A DNA stretch of 64,000 bases from Microbacterium nanhaiense (GTDB lineage Bacteria > Actinomycetota > Actinomycetes > Actinomycetales > Microbacteriaceae): positions 62,001-126,000 of the forward strand of contig NZ_BMMQ01000003.1 in the NCBI RefSeq assembly GCF_014646015.1, given 5' to 3'. Every line of letters begins with the position of its first letter. Position 1 is the stretch's first letter. A program made the translations under genes and the position numbers. A model generated the notes under the pieces. It worked only from the letters and a program-made list of their open reading frames with translations. It ran no database searches and was not told where the DNA came from. Of the stretch, positions 28,340 through 37,216 are shown piece by piece.

Positions 28340-28651
28340 ATGTCATCAACCGCTGAATCGCATGCGTCGCACCACGGGTGTATCGGCGATATGAAGCGCT
28401 ACCTGCAGCGCATGAAACGAATCGAAGGTTTGGCCCGGGGCATCGCGAACATGATCGACGAAGAGCAGTACTGTATCCACATTCTGACCCAGGTCAGTGC
28501 GCTCACCCGCTCGCTGCAGGGGGTGGCGACGGGGCTGCTCGATGACCACCTGAAGCACTGTGTGCTCGATGCCGCCAAGCTTAGCGACGAGGCCGCCCAC
28601 GAGAAGATTCAGGAGTCCATTGCCGCGGTCAACCGGCTGATCCGATCGTGA
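28340..28651 (+). CDS. CsoR-family metal-sensing repressor
   Basis: The 103-aa protein has the CsoR ligand set at Cys45 (EEQYCIHILTQ), His70 and Cys74 (LLDDHLKHCV), which in CsoR hold Cu(I) and release DNA. The N-terminus is longer than usual and has a His cluster (SHASHHGC). It sits directly downstream of the truncated copB, and convergent with a P-type ATPase gene. Its operator may be elsewhere, since its own upstream region shows no clear G/C-tract palindrome. Confidence 0.88.
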   Translation: MSSTAESHASHHGCIGDMKRYLQRMKRIEGLARGIANMIDEEQYCIHILTQVSALTRSLQGVATGLLDDHLKHCVLDAAKLSDEAAHEKIQESIAAVNRLIRS

Positions 28652-28673
28652 CTGTGTGAGTCGGTCTCGCGGG

Positions 28674-30551
28674 TTAGCCTACCGGCATTTCCCGCCGAGC
28701 AGGGCCCTCGCGCCGCGCACCCCGGTGCGCTCGGAGCGCGCGGAGCGCCGACAGAATGGCCACAAGGTCAACAATCTCTTGCAGCAGCGCTCCCACCACC
28801 GCCGGCAAATAGCCGAATGCGGCGACGAGCATCAAACCGACTGAGATGATGATGCCCATCCAGATCGACTGCAGGGCGATCTGCACCGTGCGCCGCGAGA
28901 CATAGGCCACATCTGCCACTCGCGCGATGTCGTTCGAGGTGATCACCGCCGCTGCTGACTCGCTCGCGACCGTTGCACCCCTGCCCGCCATCGCAACACC
29001 GACGTCGGCGGCCGCCAGCACCGGGGCATCATTGATCCCATCGCCGACCATGAGTACGGGTCTCGGCCGCATCGCCTGCACAATCCGCACCTTGGTCTGG
29101 GGAGTGGTCTCAGCGTGCACCGTCTGAATGTCGACCGCGTGTGCGACAGACTCCGCGGTCGACGTGATATCACCGGTCACCATCGCGATCTCGGCTACGC
29201 CTGCTCGGCGAAGACGGGACACCGTCTCTGCAGACTGCTCACGAATCGGGTCGGACAAGATGATCACTCCGGCGAGCTCGTCACCGACCGATACGTAGAC
29301 GGCCGTCTCCCCAGCTGAGAGTACGGGTCGATCGATCGGCCCGGTCACCTCTTCGATAAATGAGGGCTTGCCCACTCGCACCGAGGTGCCGTCTGCCAGG
29401 GAGGCGAGGACACCGTTTGTTGCCACCTCGTCGGCCGTCACCACTTCGGGAAGCTCAAGTTGCTGTGTGCGTGCCGATGCCACGATCGGATCGGCGAACA
29501 CGTGCACGGAGTACTGCTCGGCGGCGGCCGCGAGCTGCAGCGTCTCGTCTACGGTGCGAGCAGCAGGGTGAATCTCGACGACGTCGGCTTTACCTTCGGT
29601 CAAGGTGCCGGTCTTGTCGAATGCGACTGCACGGACCCGGGCGAGCACCTCTAACACGCCACCGTCTTTGATGATGACGTTGAGCTTTGCCGCGGAACTC
29701 ATCCCGCCCATGAACGCGACCGGGGTGGCGATGAGCAGCGGGCACGGCGTCGCCACGACGAGCACCTCGGCAAATCGCACCGGGTCCCCGCTGAGAAACC
29801 ACGCGAAGCCCGCAATCAGCAATGACACAATGGTGAACGGCACCGCATAACGGTCGGCGAGTCGCACCATCGGTGCCCGGGAGTCCACGGCCTCCTCGAC
29901 CAACCGTACGATCGAGGCGTAGTTCGAATCGGCTGCCACCTTCTGCGCGCGCATCGTGAAGCTCGTCGTGCTGTTGACCGTTCCAGAAAGCAGTGGGTCG
30001 CCCGCGCGGTAGTTCACCGGGATCGGTTCACCGGTCACGGATGATTCATCAATCGTCGCGTGATCCGATAGGAGCACCCCGTCGACGGGGAGGATCTCTG
30101 AGGAGCGCACCAGCAGTTCGTCGCCGACTTTCACCTCTTCGATCGCGATGCGTTCGACCTCACCTGTTACCTGGTGAATTCGACCCGCGAATGCTGGGGC
30201 TCGGCTCAACAGTTGGTCGAGTTCTCGGCTCGCGCGGCGAGCGGCGAGGTCTTCGAGCGCTTCCCCTCCGGTGAGCATCAACGCGATGATGAGCCCCGCG
30301 ACATATTCCTGTACGGCGAGTGTCGCGATCATGGCGATGACCGCAAGAATGTCGAGCCCCCAATGCCCACGCATCAGATCTTTGAACATGTCGATCGCGG
30401 TGATCACGATCACGATACCGAGCACCAAGTATGCGGTGACCCCGAGAGCCATCTCTGCGCCGGTCAGCCAGAACATAACCCCGGTCGCCAAACCGACGAG
30501 CACGAACATCATGAGCTTGCGGTTGCGAAGAAATTCCACCGTCGATGACAT
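28674..30551 (-). CDS. heavy-metal P-type ATPase, CPL type
   Basis: About 625 aa with the P1B-ATPase plan: membrane helices, actuator (DESSVTGEPIPVN), the ion-path motif VVATPCPLLIATPV (CPL rather than CPC), phosphorylation site AFDKTGTLTEG and hinge VGDGINDAPVLAAADVGVAM. No N-terminal metal-binding domain is present. The usual SEHPLA is replaced by YSVHVFADPIV, a variation I associate with this CPL subgroup. Substrate cannot be read; Zn/Cd or Cu export is likely. GTG 30599 is an alternative start. It lies downstream of the Crp/Fnr gene. Confidence 0.88.
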   Translation of the reverse strand: MSSTVEFLRNRKLMMFVLVGLATGVMFWLTGAEMALGVTAYLVLGIVIVITAIDMFKDLMRGHWGLDILAVIAMIATLAVQEYVAGLIIALMLTGGEALEDLAARRASRELDQLLSRAPAFAGRIHQVTGEVERIAIEEVKVGDELLVRSSEILPVDGVLLSDHATIDESSVTGEPIPVNYRAGDPLLSGTVNSTTSFTMRAQKVAADSNYASIVRLVEEAVDSRAPMVRLADRYAVPFTIVSLLIAGFAWFLSGDPVRFAEVLVVATPCPLLIATPVAFMGGMSSAAKLNVIIKDGGVLEVLARVRAVAFDKTGTLTEGKADVVEIHPAARTVDETLQLAAAAEQYSVHVFADPIVASARTQQLELPEVVTADEVATNGVLASLADGTSVRVGKPSFIEEVTGPIDRPVLSAGETAVYVSVGDELAGVIILSDPIREQSAETVSRLRRAGVAEIAMVTGDITSTAESVAHAVDIQTVHAETTPQTKVRIVQAMRPRPVLMVGDGINDAPVLAAADVGVAMAGRGATVASESAAAVITSNDIARVADVAYVSRRTVQIALQSIWMGIIISVGLMLVAAFGYLPAVVGALLQEIVDLVAILSALRALRAHRGARREGPARREMPVG

Positions 30552-30609
30552 TGCGTGTGACGCTTCCAAGGTACGTGGGGCGATGGTCTGGGCTGGCACG
30601 GTGCTGTTC

Positions 30610-31338
30610 TCAGTCTCTCTTCGTGAGGGTTGAGAGTGCGGTGAGCGCGGTCACATCAGTGATCGTGATCCGCCCCTGTTCCTGTTGTGAGATCACCCCG
30701 GTGTCGGTGAGTTTGCGAAGTTGCCGACTGAGGGACTCTGGTGTCGTGGACAGGAGCGAAGCGATGTCCTTCTTTGCGAGCGGCAGCGTCACGTCGATGG
30801 CTCCTCGCGGCCCTGGCGTCGCAGGGAGCGAGAGCAGGTAATCGGCGAGACGAGAGCTCACGTTTCCCGAGATGACAGAAGCCAGCCGCGCCTCAATATC
30901 ATCCAAGCGCTGACTCACTCCTTGCAGCATGCGCAGCCCGATGCTCGGATGCTTCTCGACGAGACGCCCGAGATCGGCATGACGGAACACGCACAGTTCG
31001 GTATGCACGAGCGCTTCTGCTGCGTGATCCGGTCTCGTGCCGGTGAGAAACGCGGATTCTCCGATGAAGTCGCCCGGACCGAGGACCCGGATCACCTGCT
31101 CGTGCCCAGCCGCACTTGTGCGAGCGATCTTCACCTGACCGGTGTGCACCACCATCAACTGCGACATATCCGAGCCTGCTGTATACGCCTGCTCGACAGC
31201 GTCTAATCGGACTGTACGTGCAAATCCCGCAACTTCCACTTGCTGCGCATGTGTGAGCCCTTGAAACAGTGGTACACGGGCCACGCAGAGATCATTTGCT
31301 GGATCAGCATCCACATCGGTCGAAACAGCCAACGGCAT
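30610..31338 (-). CDS. Crp/Fnr-family transcriptional regulator
   Basis: A cyclic-nucleotide-binding-like domain (LFQGLTHAQQVEVAGFARTV, GQVKIARTSAAGHEQVIRVL, GPGDFIGESAFLTG) is followed by a winged helix with PLAKKDIASLLSTTPESLSR and a wing ending. There is no Cys cluster for an Fe-S sensor; one Cys (DLCVARVP) lies near the N-terminus. GGGAAGG stands just before the ATG at 31338, so that start is chosen over one 36 bases upstream. It likely controls neighbouring metal or redox genes; an FNR-type box is seen at 35860. Confidence 0.88.
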   Translation of the reverse strand: MPLAVSTDVDADPANDLCVARVPLFQGLTHAQQVEVAGFARTVRLDAVEQAYTAGSDMSQLMVVHTGQVKIARTSAAGHEQVIRVLGPGDFIGESAFLTGTRPDHAAEALVHTELCVFRHADLGRLVEKHPSIGLRMLQGVSQRLDDIEARLASVISGNVSSRLADYLLSLPATPGPRGAIDVTLPLAKKDIASLLSTTPESLSRQLRKLTDTGVISQQEQGRITITDVTALTALSTLTKRD

Positions 31339-31386
31339 CCTTCCCTTCCCTTCTAGTATGGCGACTCGTGGCACAACACACGCGCT

Positions 31387-32055
31387 TCAGCTGAAGCCAG
31401 GGGTGGCGCGTGCAGTGATGTACGCGTGTGGCGTCCGCGGGTTCGAGCGCTGCCCGATCACCTCGAACCCGGCGTAGGTGAGGGCTTCGACCATTTTGTT
31501 CATCGGCCACCGGTATGCGGCGGCGATCGGATGGTCGAATGCCTCCCGCCGCGGCCCCACGAAAAAGGACATCAGCAGCGATCCGCCGTCACCCAGCCGA
31601 GTGCGCAGTGTTACGAGCGCGTGTAAGAGCTCTTCTGAGCTCATGTGAATGGTCGAATACCAGGCGAGGATCCCGCCCCAGCGGGTCTCGCAACGGGCGA
31701 GATCTTCGATGGAATCGTGATGGAACACAACCGCGGGATGTCTGGCTCGGGCAATCGTGATGAGGCGATCCGATGGCTCGAGCCCTTCCACCGTGTGTCC
31801 GAGGCGTGCGAGGTGACCGGTCCAACGCCCGGTACCCGCGCCGACATCAAGAATGGGGCCATCGACTGCCGCGGCCCACGGCTCGATGACCGCACGGTCA
31901 GGGTCATCCGGTGAGATCTCGGCGCCGAGAATGCCCTCGATATCAACCTCAGGCGACCCGTATGCATCGGCCACCCGGTTTATTGAGGCCACAGGATCAG
32001 ACGTCCGTACTGCTGTGAATACGGCGTCCGTCGGTGCCTCAGGCCGCTGGGTCAT
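31387..32055 (-). CDS. SAM-dependent methyltransferase
   Basis: The class I motif I is clear (GPILDVGAGTGRWTGHLARL), followed by motif II/post-I (GLEPSDRLITIARARHP) and a motif IV region (GILAWYSTIHM). The 222-aa length suits a small-molecule or free-standing methyltransferase; the substrate is unknown. Its ATG overlaps the oxidoreductase stop (ATGA), so the two are co-translated, which ties it to the redox/metal cluster rather than to rRNA modification. Confidence 0.85.
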   Translation of the reverse strand: MTQRPEAPTDAVFTAVRTSDPVASINRVADAYGSPEVDIEGILGAEISPDDPDRAVIEPWAAAVDGPILDVGAGTGRWTGHLARLGHTVEGLEPSDRLITIARARHPAVVFHHDSIEDLARCETRWGGILAWYSTIHMSSEELLHALVTLRTRLGDGGSLLMSFFVGPRREAFDHPIAAAYRWPMNKMVEALTYAGFEVIGQRSNPRTPHAYITARATPGFS

Positions 32056-32957
32056 GGTTCGATGATCACTTTGCCGGCAGTGTGCCCGGCCTCCACCATG
32101 GCGACGGCCTCCGCAGCCCGATCGAGACTGTACCGGTCCGTCACCTGCGGGTCGACGAGACCGTACTGGGCGACGCCGGTGACTTTCTCGAGCCCTTCAC
32201 GCGTGCGCACCACCGCTACGCCACCGAGTTGCTGCACGGTGGTCGGGTCTGCGGTACTGATGATGACGCTCGGGTCTTTGGCGACGACCGCGAGATCACG
32301 AAGCGCCTGCCCACCGACCAGGTCGATGAGCACATCAACACCCTCCGGCGCGATGGCACGCACCCGGCCAGCCGCACCCTCCCCGGAGGCAACGAACGTC
32401 GCACCGGTCGACTCCACCAGTTCCTGCTTCGCTGCACTGGCCACACCGATGACCGTGAACTTGTGCACATTGCCGATCTGCGCCGCCATCAGCCCGACCC
32501 CACCTCCGGCGCCAAGAATCAGCATCGTCTGACCAGGTTCCAGCTCGATCTGATGCGTCACGTCATACGCAGTCGCCCCTGCGACAGGCAGTGCTGCAGC
32601 GTCAGCAAAGGAAAGCTCTTCGGGCTTCTGGACGGTTTGTGCCGCATCCAACACCGTGTGCTTCGCGAACGTTCCCTGTCCTTTGGCCGCGAGGCCGAGC
32701 ACCATGTCACCGACAGCGAAGTTCTCGACCTCTGCGCCTACGGCGGTGACGACACCGGAGGCCTCTCGGCCCATCGGTGCGGGAAGCGGCCAGTGGGAGC
32801 CCATCTGCCCCGCACGGATCTTCCAGTCAGCAGGGTTCACCCCGGCCGCTTTCACTTCGATCGCGAGCTCTCCAGGCCCAGGCGCCGGAGCGGTGCGTTC
32901 AACGAGTTCCTGCGTCTCGGGGCCGCCATAGGCGGCGAAGACCAGCGCTTTCGACAT
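32052..32957 (-). CDS. NADP-dependent zinc-free alcohol dehydrogenase/quinone oxidoreductase
   Basis: Medium-chain dehydrogenase fold: an N-terminal GroES-like part (AYGGPETQELVERTAPAPGP, AGVNPADWKIRAGQ, MGREASGVVTAVG) and a Rossmann domain with LILGAGGGVGLMAAQI. It lacks the catalytic and structural zinc cysteines, so it resembles QorA-type NADPH:quinone oxidoreductases that detoxify quinones or aldehydes. ATG 32957 follows AGGAGAAG; a start 24 bases upstream is possible. It is the first gene of a unit with the methyltransferase. Confidence 0.88.
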   Translation of the reverse strand: MSKALVFAAYGGPETQELVERTAPAPGPGELAIEVKAAGVNPADWKIRAGQMGSHWPLPAPMGREASGVVTAVGAEVENFAVGDMVLGLAAKGQGTFAKHTVLDAAQTVQKPEELSFADAAALPVAGATAYDVTHQIELEPGQTMLILGAGGGVGLMAAQIGNVHKFTVIGVASAAKQELVESTGATFVASGEGAAGRVRAIAPEGVDVLIDLVGGQALRDLAVVAKDPSVIISTADPTTVQQLGGVAVVRTREGLEKVTGVAQYGLVDPQVTDRYSLDRAAEAVAMVEAGHTAGKVIIEP

Positions 32958-32992
32958 TATTGACTTCTCCTCATTCTCCATGTGAGTGACAC

Positions 32993-33424
32993 TTACGTGG
33001 TTGCCTGTGGCGGAGCGTCTTCACCAGAAGCCTCTGCCGCATCAGCGAGTTCCTTCGTGGCATACTCCGCGTCAATTGCGTGCTCCGGAGGTGAATAGAC
33101 GGTGTAGAGCACCAAAGACTCATCGCCAGTGTTGCGGAAGTTGTGGCGAGTACCGGCCGGGACAGCGCACAGGTCGCCAGCATCAACGGTGTGCGTCTCG
33201 CCGTCAAGGTCGGCCTCTCCGCTGCCCGACACAAAACTCAGCAACTGGTCGGTGGTGTCATGCACCTCGTCGCCGATCTCCCCGCCCACCGGAATCGTCA
33301 TCGCAACGAGTTGGGAATGCTTTCCCGTCCAGAGCACCTGACGAAAATTCGTGTTTGCTTTCGCGACCTCGTCGATGATGAAGTGCGTCGCCTTCTCGCC
33401 GACGCTGAACTGGTTCTCACTCAT
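32993..33424 (-). CDS. cupin-domain protein
   Basis: A single cupin barrel: motif 1-like GGEIGDEVHDTTDQLLSFVSG and motif 2-like LCAVPAGTRHNFRNTGD. The metal-ligand His of motif 1 (EVHD) and of motif 2 (TRHNF) are present. The 143-aa single-domain form may bind a metal or a small ligand, or act as an isomerase or oxygenase; the reaction is unknown. It lies between a P-type ATPase and the oxidoreductase, on the same strand with short gaps. Confidence 0.85.
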   Translation of the reverse strand: MSENQFSVGEKATHFIIDEVAKANTNFRQVLWTGKHSQLVAMTIPVGGEIGDEVHDTTDQLLSFVSGSGEADLDGETHTVDAGDLCAVPAGTRHNFRNTGDESLVLYTVYSPPEHAIDAEYATKELADAAEASGEDAPPQATT

Positions 33425-33439
33425 GTGTGTGGTCCTTTC

Positions 33440-35479
33440 TCAAGATGGAAGTTCGGATGAACTCTGGGCCGTGGCTGGTTCGACCGGGCGGCCTGTTTCA
33501 TGTGCGGCTCGGGCGCGTTCACTCCTCGACAACGCAGTGGCTCCTTGGGTGTTGCGCAGCAGGCGCATCGCGTTGAGGATTACGATGAGCACCGATCCCT
33601 CGTGCACGAGCATGCCGATAGCCATCGTGACACCCCCTGCGAAGACCCCGACGAGCAGCACGACAACGGTGATGAGCGCGATCCAGATGTTCTGGCGCAT
33701 GACGTTCACGGTGCGTTTGGCGAGGCCGATTGCTTCGGGCAGTTTCAAGAGGTTGTCGCCCATCAGGGCAATGTCTGCCGTCTCCACGGCCACCGCTGAG
33801 CCCGCTGCACCCATGGCAACACCAATGTCGGCGGTCGCGAGGGCCGGGGCGTCGTTCACGCCGTCGCCCACCATCGCGACCGTGTGCCCCTCGCGCTGCA
33901 ACCGCGCGACAGCGTCGAGCTTGTCCTCGGGTAGCAACGAAGCATGGATCTCATCGATACCGACCGCCTCACCGATGGCTTCGGCGACAAGGCGCGTATC
34001 TCCGGTGAGCATCACCACCTTTTGCACCCCGCTAGCGTGCAAGCGCCTGATCATCTCGGGGGCATCCTCGCGGATCGTATCTGCGACACCGATTACGCCA
34101 AGCACGCTCTCATCGACCGCGACAATCATGGGGGTCTTGCCTGCCGCTGCCAGTTTGTTCGCAGCCACAGCCGCCCCCGCGTCGTTCACGATCCCGTACT
34201 GTTCGAGCAGCGGCACGTTACCGATGAGTACCCGCTTGCCGTGAGCGTCGGCCACGATCCCCTTGCCCACGACCGGTGTGACCGATCCCGGAAGGCCCTC
34301 GGGGGCCACTCCTTCTTCTCGTGCGGTGTCGAGGATCGGGCGGGCAAGTGGGTGCTCGGACCCTGCTTCTGCTGCGGCGGCCCAGCGAAGCACCTCGCGC
34401 CGATCCGCTTCAGGATTGAGCACAACGATGTCGGTGAGTACCGGGCGGCCCTCGGTGAGAGTCCCCGTCTTATCGACTGCGACGGCCGAGATCTTGGCCG
34501 AGGTTTCGAGGTACTCGCCGCCCTTGATGAGAATCCCGTTGCGGGCCGAGCGGCCGATTCCCGCTACGATCGCCACGGGAATCGAGATGACGAGCGCGCC
34601 CGGGCAACCGATCACGAGCAACGTGAGGCCGAGCACTACGTCACCAGAGATGAGGCCCGCCGCAAGCGCGAGTACCATCACCGCGGGCGTATACCACTTC
34701 GAGAATCGGTCGATGAATGCCTGCGTTTTCGCTTTCGCATCCTGCGCTTCTTCGACACGGTGAATGATGCGCGCGAGCGTCGTGTCGGCTCCGATGCCGG
34801 TCGCCATGACCTGTAGGAATCCGCCCCGCGAGATCGTGCCCGCAAACACGTGATCTGACTTCGTCTTTTCGACAGGGATCGACTCACCCGTGATCGATGC
34901 CTCGTCGATCGCTCCGGTGCCTGACACGACCTGCCCGTCGACGGGAACTTTCGCTCCGTTCTTTACGAGCACGATCTCGCCCATGCGCACCTGATGTGCG
35001 GCGATCTCGACCTGCTCACCGTCGCGCATCACGACTGCAACGTCGGGCGCCACCGCGACCAACTCAGCGAGCGCTGCACGGGTCTTGTTCATCGTGCCGG
35101 CTTCGAGTGCGTGACCGATCGCGAAGAGGAACGTCACGGCGGCAGCTTCCCAGAAGTTGCCGATAAGTGTCGCGCCGATCGCTGCAATCGATACGAGCAG
35201 GTCGATACTGATGAACTTTACGAGCAGTGCCCGGACGGCCTTCACGACGATTCCGTACCCCGCGACAATTGCTGCGGCGAGCATGAACGCGTTCGCAAGG
35301 GTAAACACATGACCAGAACCGTGGGCGTGTTCGCCAGCGTCGATCCACCATTGCGGACCGACCGTGACATTCCAGCTGCCGCCGAAGAGCTTTTCGACGC
35401 CGAACGACACGAGAATGAGGAGGCCCGAGACAACGGGAATGAACCAGTTGCCATACCGCCACTTACGGAACGCGTTCAC
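33440..35479 (-). CDS. heavy-metal P-type ATPase, CPG type
   Basis: A 679-aa P1B-like ATPase: N-terminal helices with a short His-rich loop (GEHAHGSGHV), actuator IDEASITGESIPVEKTKSD, ion-path motif LVIGCPGALVISIPVAIV (CPG), phosphorylation site AVDKTGTLTEGRP, SEHPLARPIL and VGDGVNDAPALATADIGVAM. All catalytic motifs are intact, so it should pump. The CPG motif replaces the second Cys of CPC and points to an unusual substrate. A heavy-metal domain protein lies 51 nt upstream on the same strand and may deliver the ion. Confidence 0.9.
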   Translation of the reverse strand: MNAFRKWRYGNWFIPVVSGLLILVSFGVEKLFGGSWNVTVGPQWWIDAGEHAHGSGHVFTLANAFMLAAAIVAGYGIVVKAVRALLVKFISIDLLVSIAAIGATLIGNFWEAAAVTFLFAIGHALEAGTMNKTRAALAELVAVAPDVAVVMRDGEQVEIAAHQVRMGEIVLVKNGAKVPVDGQVVSGTGAIDEASITGESIPVEKTKSDHVFAGTISRGGFLQVMATGIGADTTLARIIHRVEEAQDAKAKTQAFIDRFSKWYTPAVMVLALAAGLISGDVVLGLTLLVIGCPGALVISIPVAIVAGIGRSARNGILIKGGEYLETSAKISAVAVDKTGTLTEGRPVLTDIVVLNPEADRREVLRWAAAAEAGSEHPLARPILDTAREEGVAPEGLPGSVTPVVGKGIVADAHGKRVLIGNVPLLEQYGIVNDAGAAVAANKLAAAGKTPMIVAVDESVLGVIGVADTIREDAPEMIRRLHASGVQKVVMLTGDTRLVAEAIGEAVGIDEIHASLLPEDKLDAVARLQREGHTVAMVGDGVNDAPALATADIGVAMGAAGSAVAVETADIALMGDNLLKLPEAIGLAKRTVNVMRQNIWIALITVVVLLVGVFAGGVTMAIGMLVHEGSVLIVILNAMRLLRNTQGATALSRSERARAAHETGRPVEPATAQSSSELPS

Positions 35480-35530
35480 GAATGTGCCGCCTTTCGAATT
35501 GGTGAACTTAGTGCGTTAGGAGCCGTTTGG

Positions 35531-35767
35531 CTAGAACGCGGAGGCCTTCGACTTATAGCCGGCCTTATCGACAGCAGCAATGAGATCGTCGACGGAACTT
35601 CTTGTCTCATCGTGGTCGATCTCAACGCGACCCGAGGCGAAGTGCACCGTCACGTTCTCGACGCCATCGAGCTTGCCGACCTGCTTCTCGATCTTGGTCA
35701 CGCACGACGGGCACGAGAAACCCTCGGCGCGCAGCAGAGTGTGGGTGGTGTCAGTAGCGTTCGTCAT
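35531..35767 (-). CDS. heavy-metal-associated domain protein (CopZ-like)
   Basis: A single HMA ferredoxin-like domain of 78 aa: the metal site is GFSCPSCVTKIEKQVGKLDG, with CxxC, followed by VENVTVHFASGRVEIDHD and VDKAGYKSKASAF. It would carry Cu(I), Zn or Cd to the adjacent CPG-type ATPase. The motif has Phe-Ser in place of the usual Met-Thr before CxxC, as in some Zn/Cd-type domains. It is the first gene of the unit, with a possible FNR-type box upstream. Confidence 0.88.
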   Translation of the reverse strand: MTNATDTTHTLLRAEGFSCPSCVTKIEKQVGKLDGVENVTVHFASGRVEIDHDETRSSVDDLIAAVDKAGYKSKASAF

Positions 35768-35859
35768 GATGAGTCCTTTCGCTTCACCCCGAAACGGGGA
35801 TCGACCAGGAGGTTCCTGGCCTTTACGACCCAGACTATTGTGTTGACAGAGCCTCAGCC

Positions 35860-35873
35860 TTGACCTAGATCAA
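35860..35873. promoter_or_regulatory. possible Crp/Fnr-type binding site
   Basis: TTGACCTAGATCAA is a near-perfect match to the TTGAT-N4-ATCAA dyad of Fnr-type regulators, about 95 bp upstream of the HMA gene. A Crp/Fnr-family gene lies at 30610-31338 in the same cluster. Promoter elements around it are not certain. Confidence 0.45.
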
Positions 35874-35960
35874 GTCGTGCTAGGAGCTCCTCTCTGTGGC
35901 TCACCAGCTACTTGGGTGCCGTGAGTCGCTTCTTGGTTGATCTGCTGGGCGCCATGAAGG

Positions 35961-36183
35961 TCTACAAGACCGAACTGATCCGTCAGCAAGGCCCTGGCGG
36001 ACGGTCGAGCAGGTCGAGCTTGCGACCCTCGAATACGTGTGGTGGTGGAACCATGAGCGTCTCCACGGGGAACTCGATATGCGTACTCCGATCGAGGTCG
36101 AACAGGCGTACTACGCTGAAACCGAGACGCTTCTGTCACCGACCGGCTGACAGACAAACCGGTCGGAACAAGAACCAGGCCAA
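35961..36183 (+). pseudogene. 3' remnant of an IS3-family orfB
   Basis: The DNA matches the 3' end of the IS3-type gene at 27782-28010 from TCTACAAGACCGA to the terminal CCAATTCA with scattered differences. A one-base loss near 35991 (GGCCCTGG versus GGGCCGTGG) breaks the frame. Only the last 63 or so codons and the right end remain. It has the same orientation as the other copy, so the pair flank the CPL/CPG ATPase cluster as direct repeats. Confidence 0.8.
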
Positions 36184-36562
36184 TTCAGTTTGCCTCCGGC
36201 GACACCCATGCCTAACCAGCACGCGATTACTGGCTGAAGGTAGGGGCAGACGCCCCTGAGTCCTGCGCGCCGTAAACGATCGTTTCCGGTGCGGTCCAGA
36301 ACTAAGGCTCGGAAGGCCTGCCACAAACGTTCGTCATAACCACCAAACGGCAAGGGTTTCCGGCTGATCTCGCGGAGACACACGCAGTCCGTTCGCGAAC
36401 GGCGACGGCAGGTGTCGCGCAACCCATCGTTTCTGACTGATTCGGTTAGAGTCTCACGGCGAGCTGCCGCAGTGGCTCTCCGAAACTCATTCGGTGGTGG
36501 GGACTTTCAGCGGACCTCGGTGACTATCTCGTCGCAGACATCTGGGCCACGCCCGGGCGTCG
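36184..36562. other. non-coding stretch with a palindrome
   Basis: No convincing gene lies between the IS3 remnant and the next membrane-protein gene. The only marked structure is the palindromic GCCGTAAACGATCGTTTCCGGT at 36269-36290 (core AAACGATCGTTT). The short open frames here have no ribosome site and unnatural composition. Confidence 0.6.
36269..36290. repeat. palindromic element, left copy
   Basis: Core AAACGATCGTTT (36274-36285) is a perfect 12-bp palindrome, with further GCCG/CCGG-like arms. The same core with longer arms occurs at 46827-46852, so the two bracket the copper and cadmium modules. Confidence 0.6.
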
Positions 36563-37159
36563 CTACTCGTCGTCGGTGCATTCACGGTCGGCAGCCCGGT
36601 CGAAGTCGGGAACGGGCCGGTTCTGCGCGTCCTCGGGTGTCGTGGCGAGTCCGTTGCGTTCAATATCGTCGATCAGCCAGTCCATTTCTAGGATCTCTCG
36701 CCGCTGAGCTTCGCTGATCCCGACGGCGAGCTCGCAGACCCGGATGTCCTGAATCTGCGCTCGTTCAGATCTGGTGATCGCAAGGGAGTGGTGGGGAATC
36801 ATGGCCCGCATGTATGCGGTGTCGTCGACGGTGATCTGGCTACGGTCGAGCGCGACGCCGCCTCCGAGCAGGAGGACGCTGACGATGACGACGGCGATGT
36901 TCGCTTTGGTGTTCTTGTACATGTTCAGCATCCAGGCGAGCATAACGAGGCCCATGGCGCCGCCCATGGTGAGAGCCATGAATATGCGGCTCTCGCTGAA
37001 GCGGATGTGTCCCCATTCCCACACTCCGGCGAACATCGTCCAGTACATCACGACCATGCCGGTGAGGATCATCGCCGCGAAACGCAGGTACATCTTCAGC
37101 GAGCCGTGCTTCTTGTCCTTTGCTTGTCGTTCGCTTCCTTCATGGGCATCCTGTGACAT
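36563..37159 (-). CDS. membrane protein with DUF305-like C-terminus
   Basis: Three hydrophobic segments (about residues 27-47, 60-80 and 87-105) come before a soluble C-terminal part containing YMRAMIPHHSLAITRSERAQ, the M..MIPHH motif of DUF305. DUF305 proteins are usually secreted and linked to copper. The fused helices would place the domain at the outer face of the membrane. ATG 37159 is preferred to the GTG at 37168. It lies at the far end of the copper module. Confidence 0.75.
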   Translation of the reverse strand: MSQDAHEGSERQAKDKKHGSLKMYLRFAAMILTGMVVMYWTMFAGVWEWGHIRFSESRIFMALTMGGAMGLVMLAWMLNMYKNTKANIAVVIVSVLLLGGGVALDRSQITVDDTAYMRAMIPHHSLAITRSERAQIQDIRVCELAVGISEAQRREILEMDWLIDDIERNGLATTPEDAQNRPVPDFDRAADRECTDDE

Positions 37160-37216
37160 GTGATTCACCTGTTCGTCTGGATTGGTTGCGCGTCGCGCGG
37201 TTGACGAGCGTCCGGT

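Noticed and set aside
33351-34244. Plus-strand frame inside the CPG-type ATPase
   Set aside because: Ser/Thr/Ala-rich shadow of the ATPase with no domain.
36111-36422. Short minus-strand frame after the IS3 remnant
   Set aside because: It crosses IS debris and the palindrome, has no ribosome site and no recognisable pattern.
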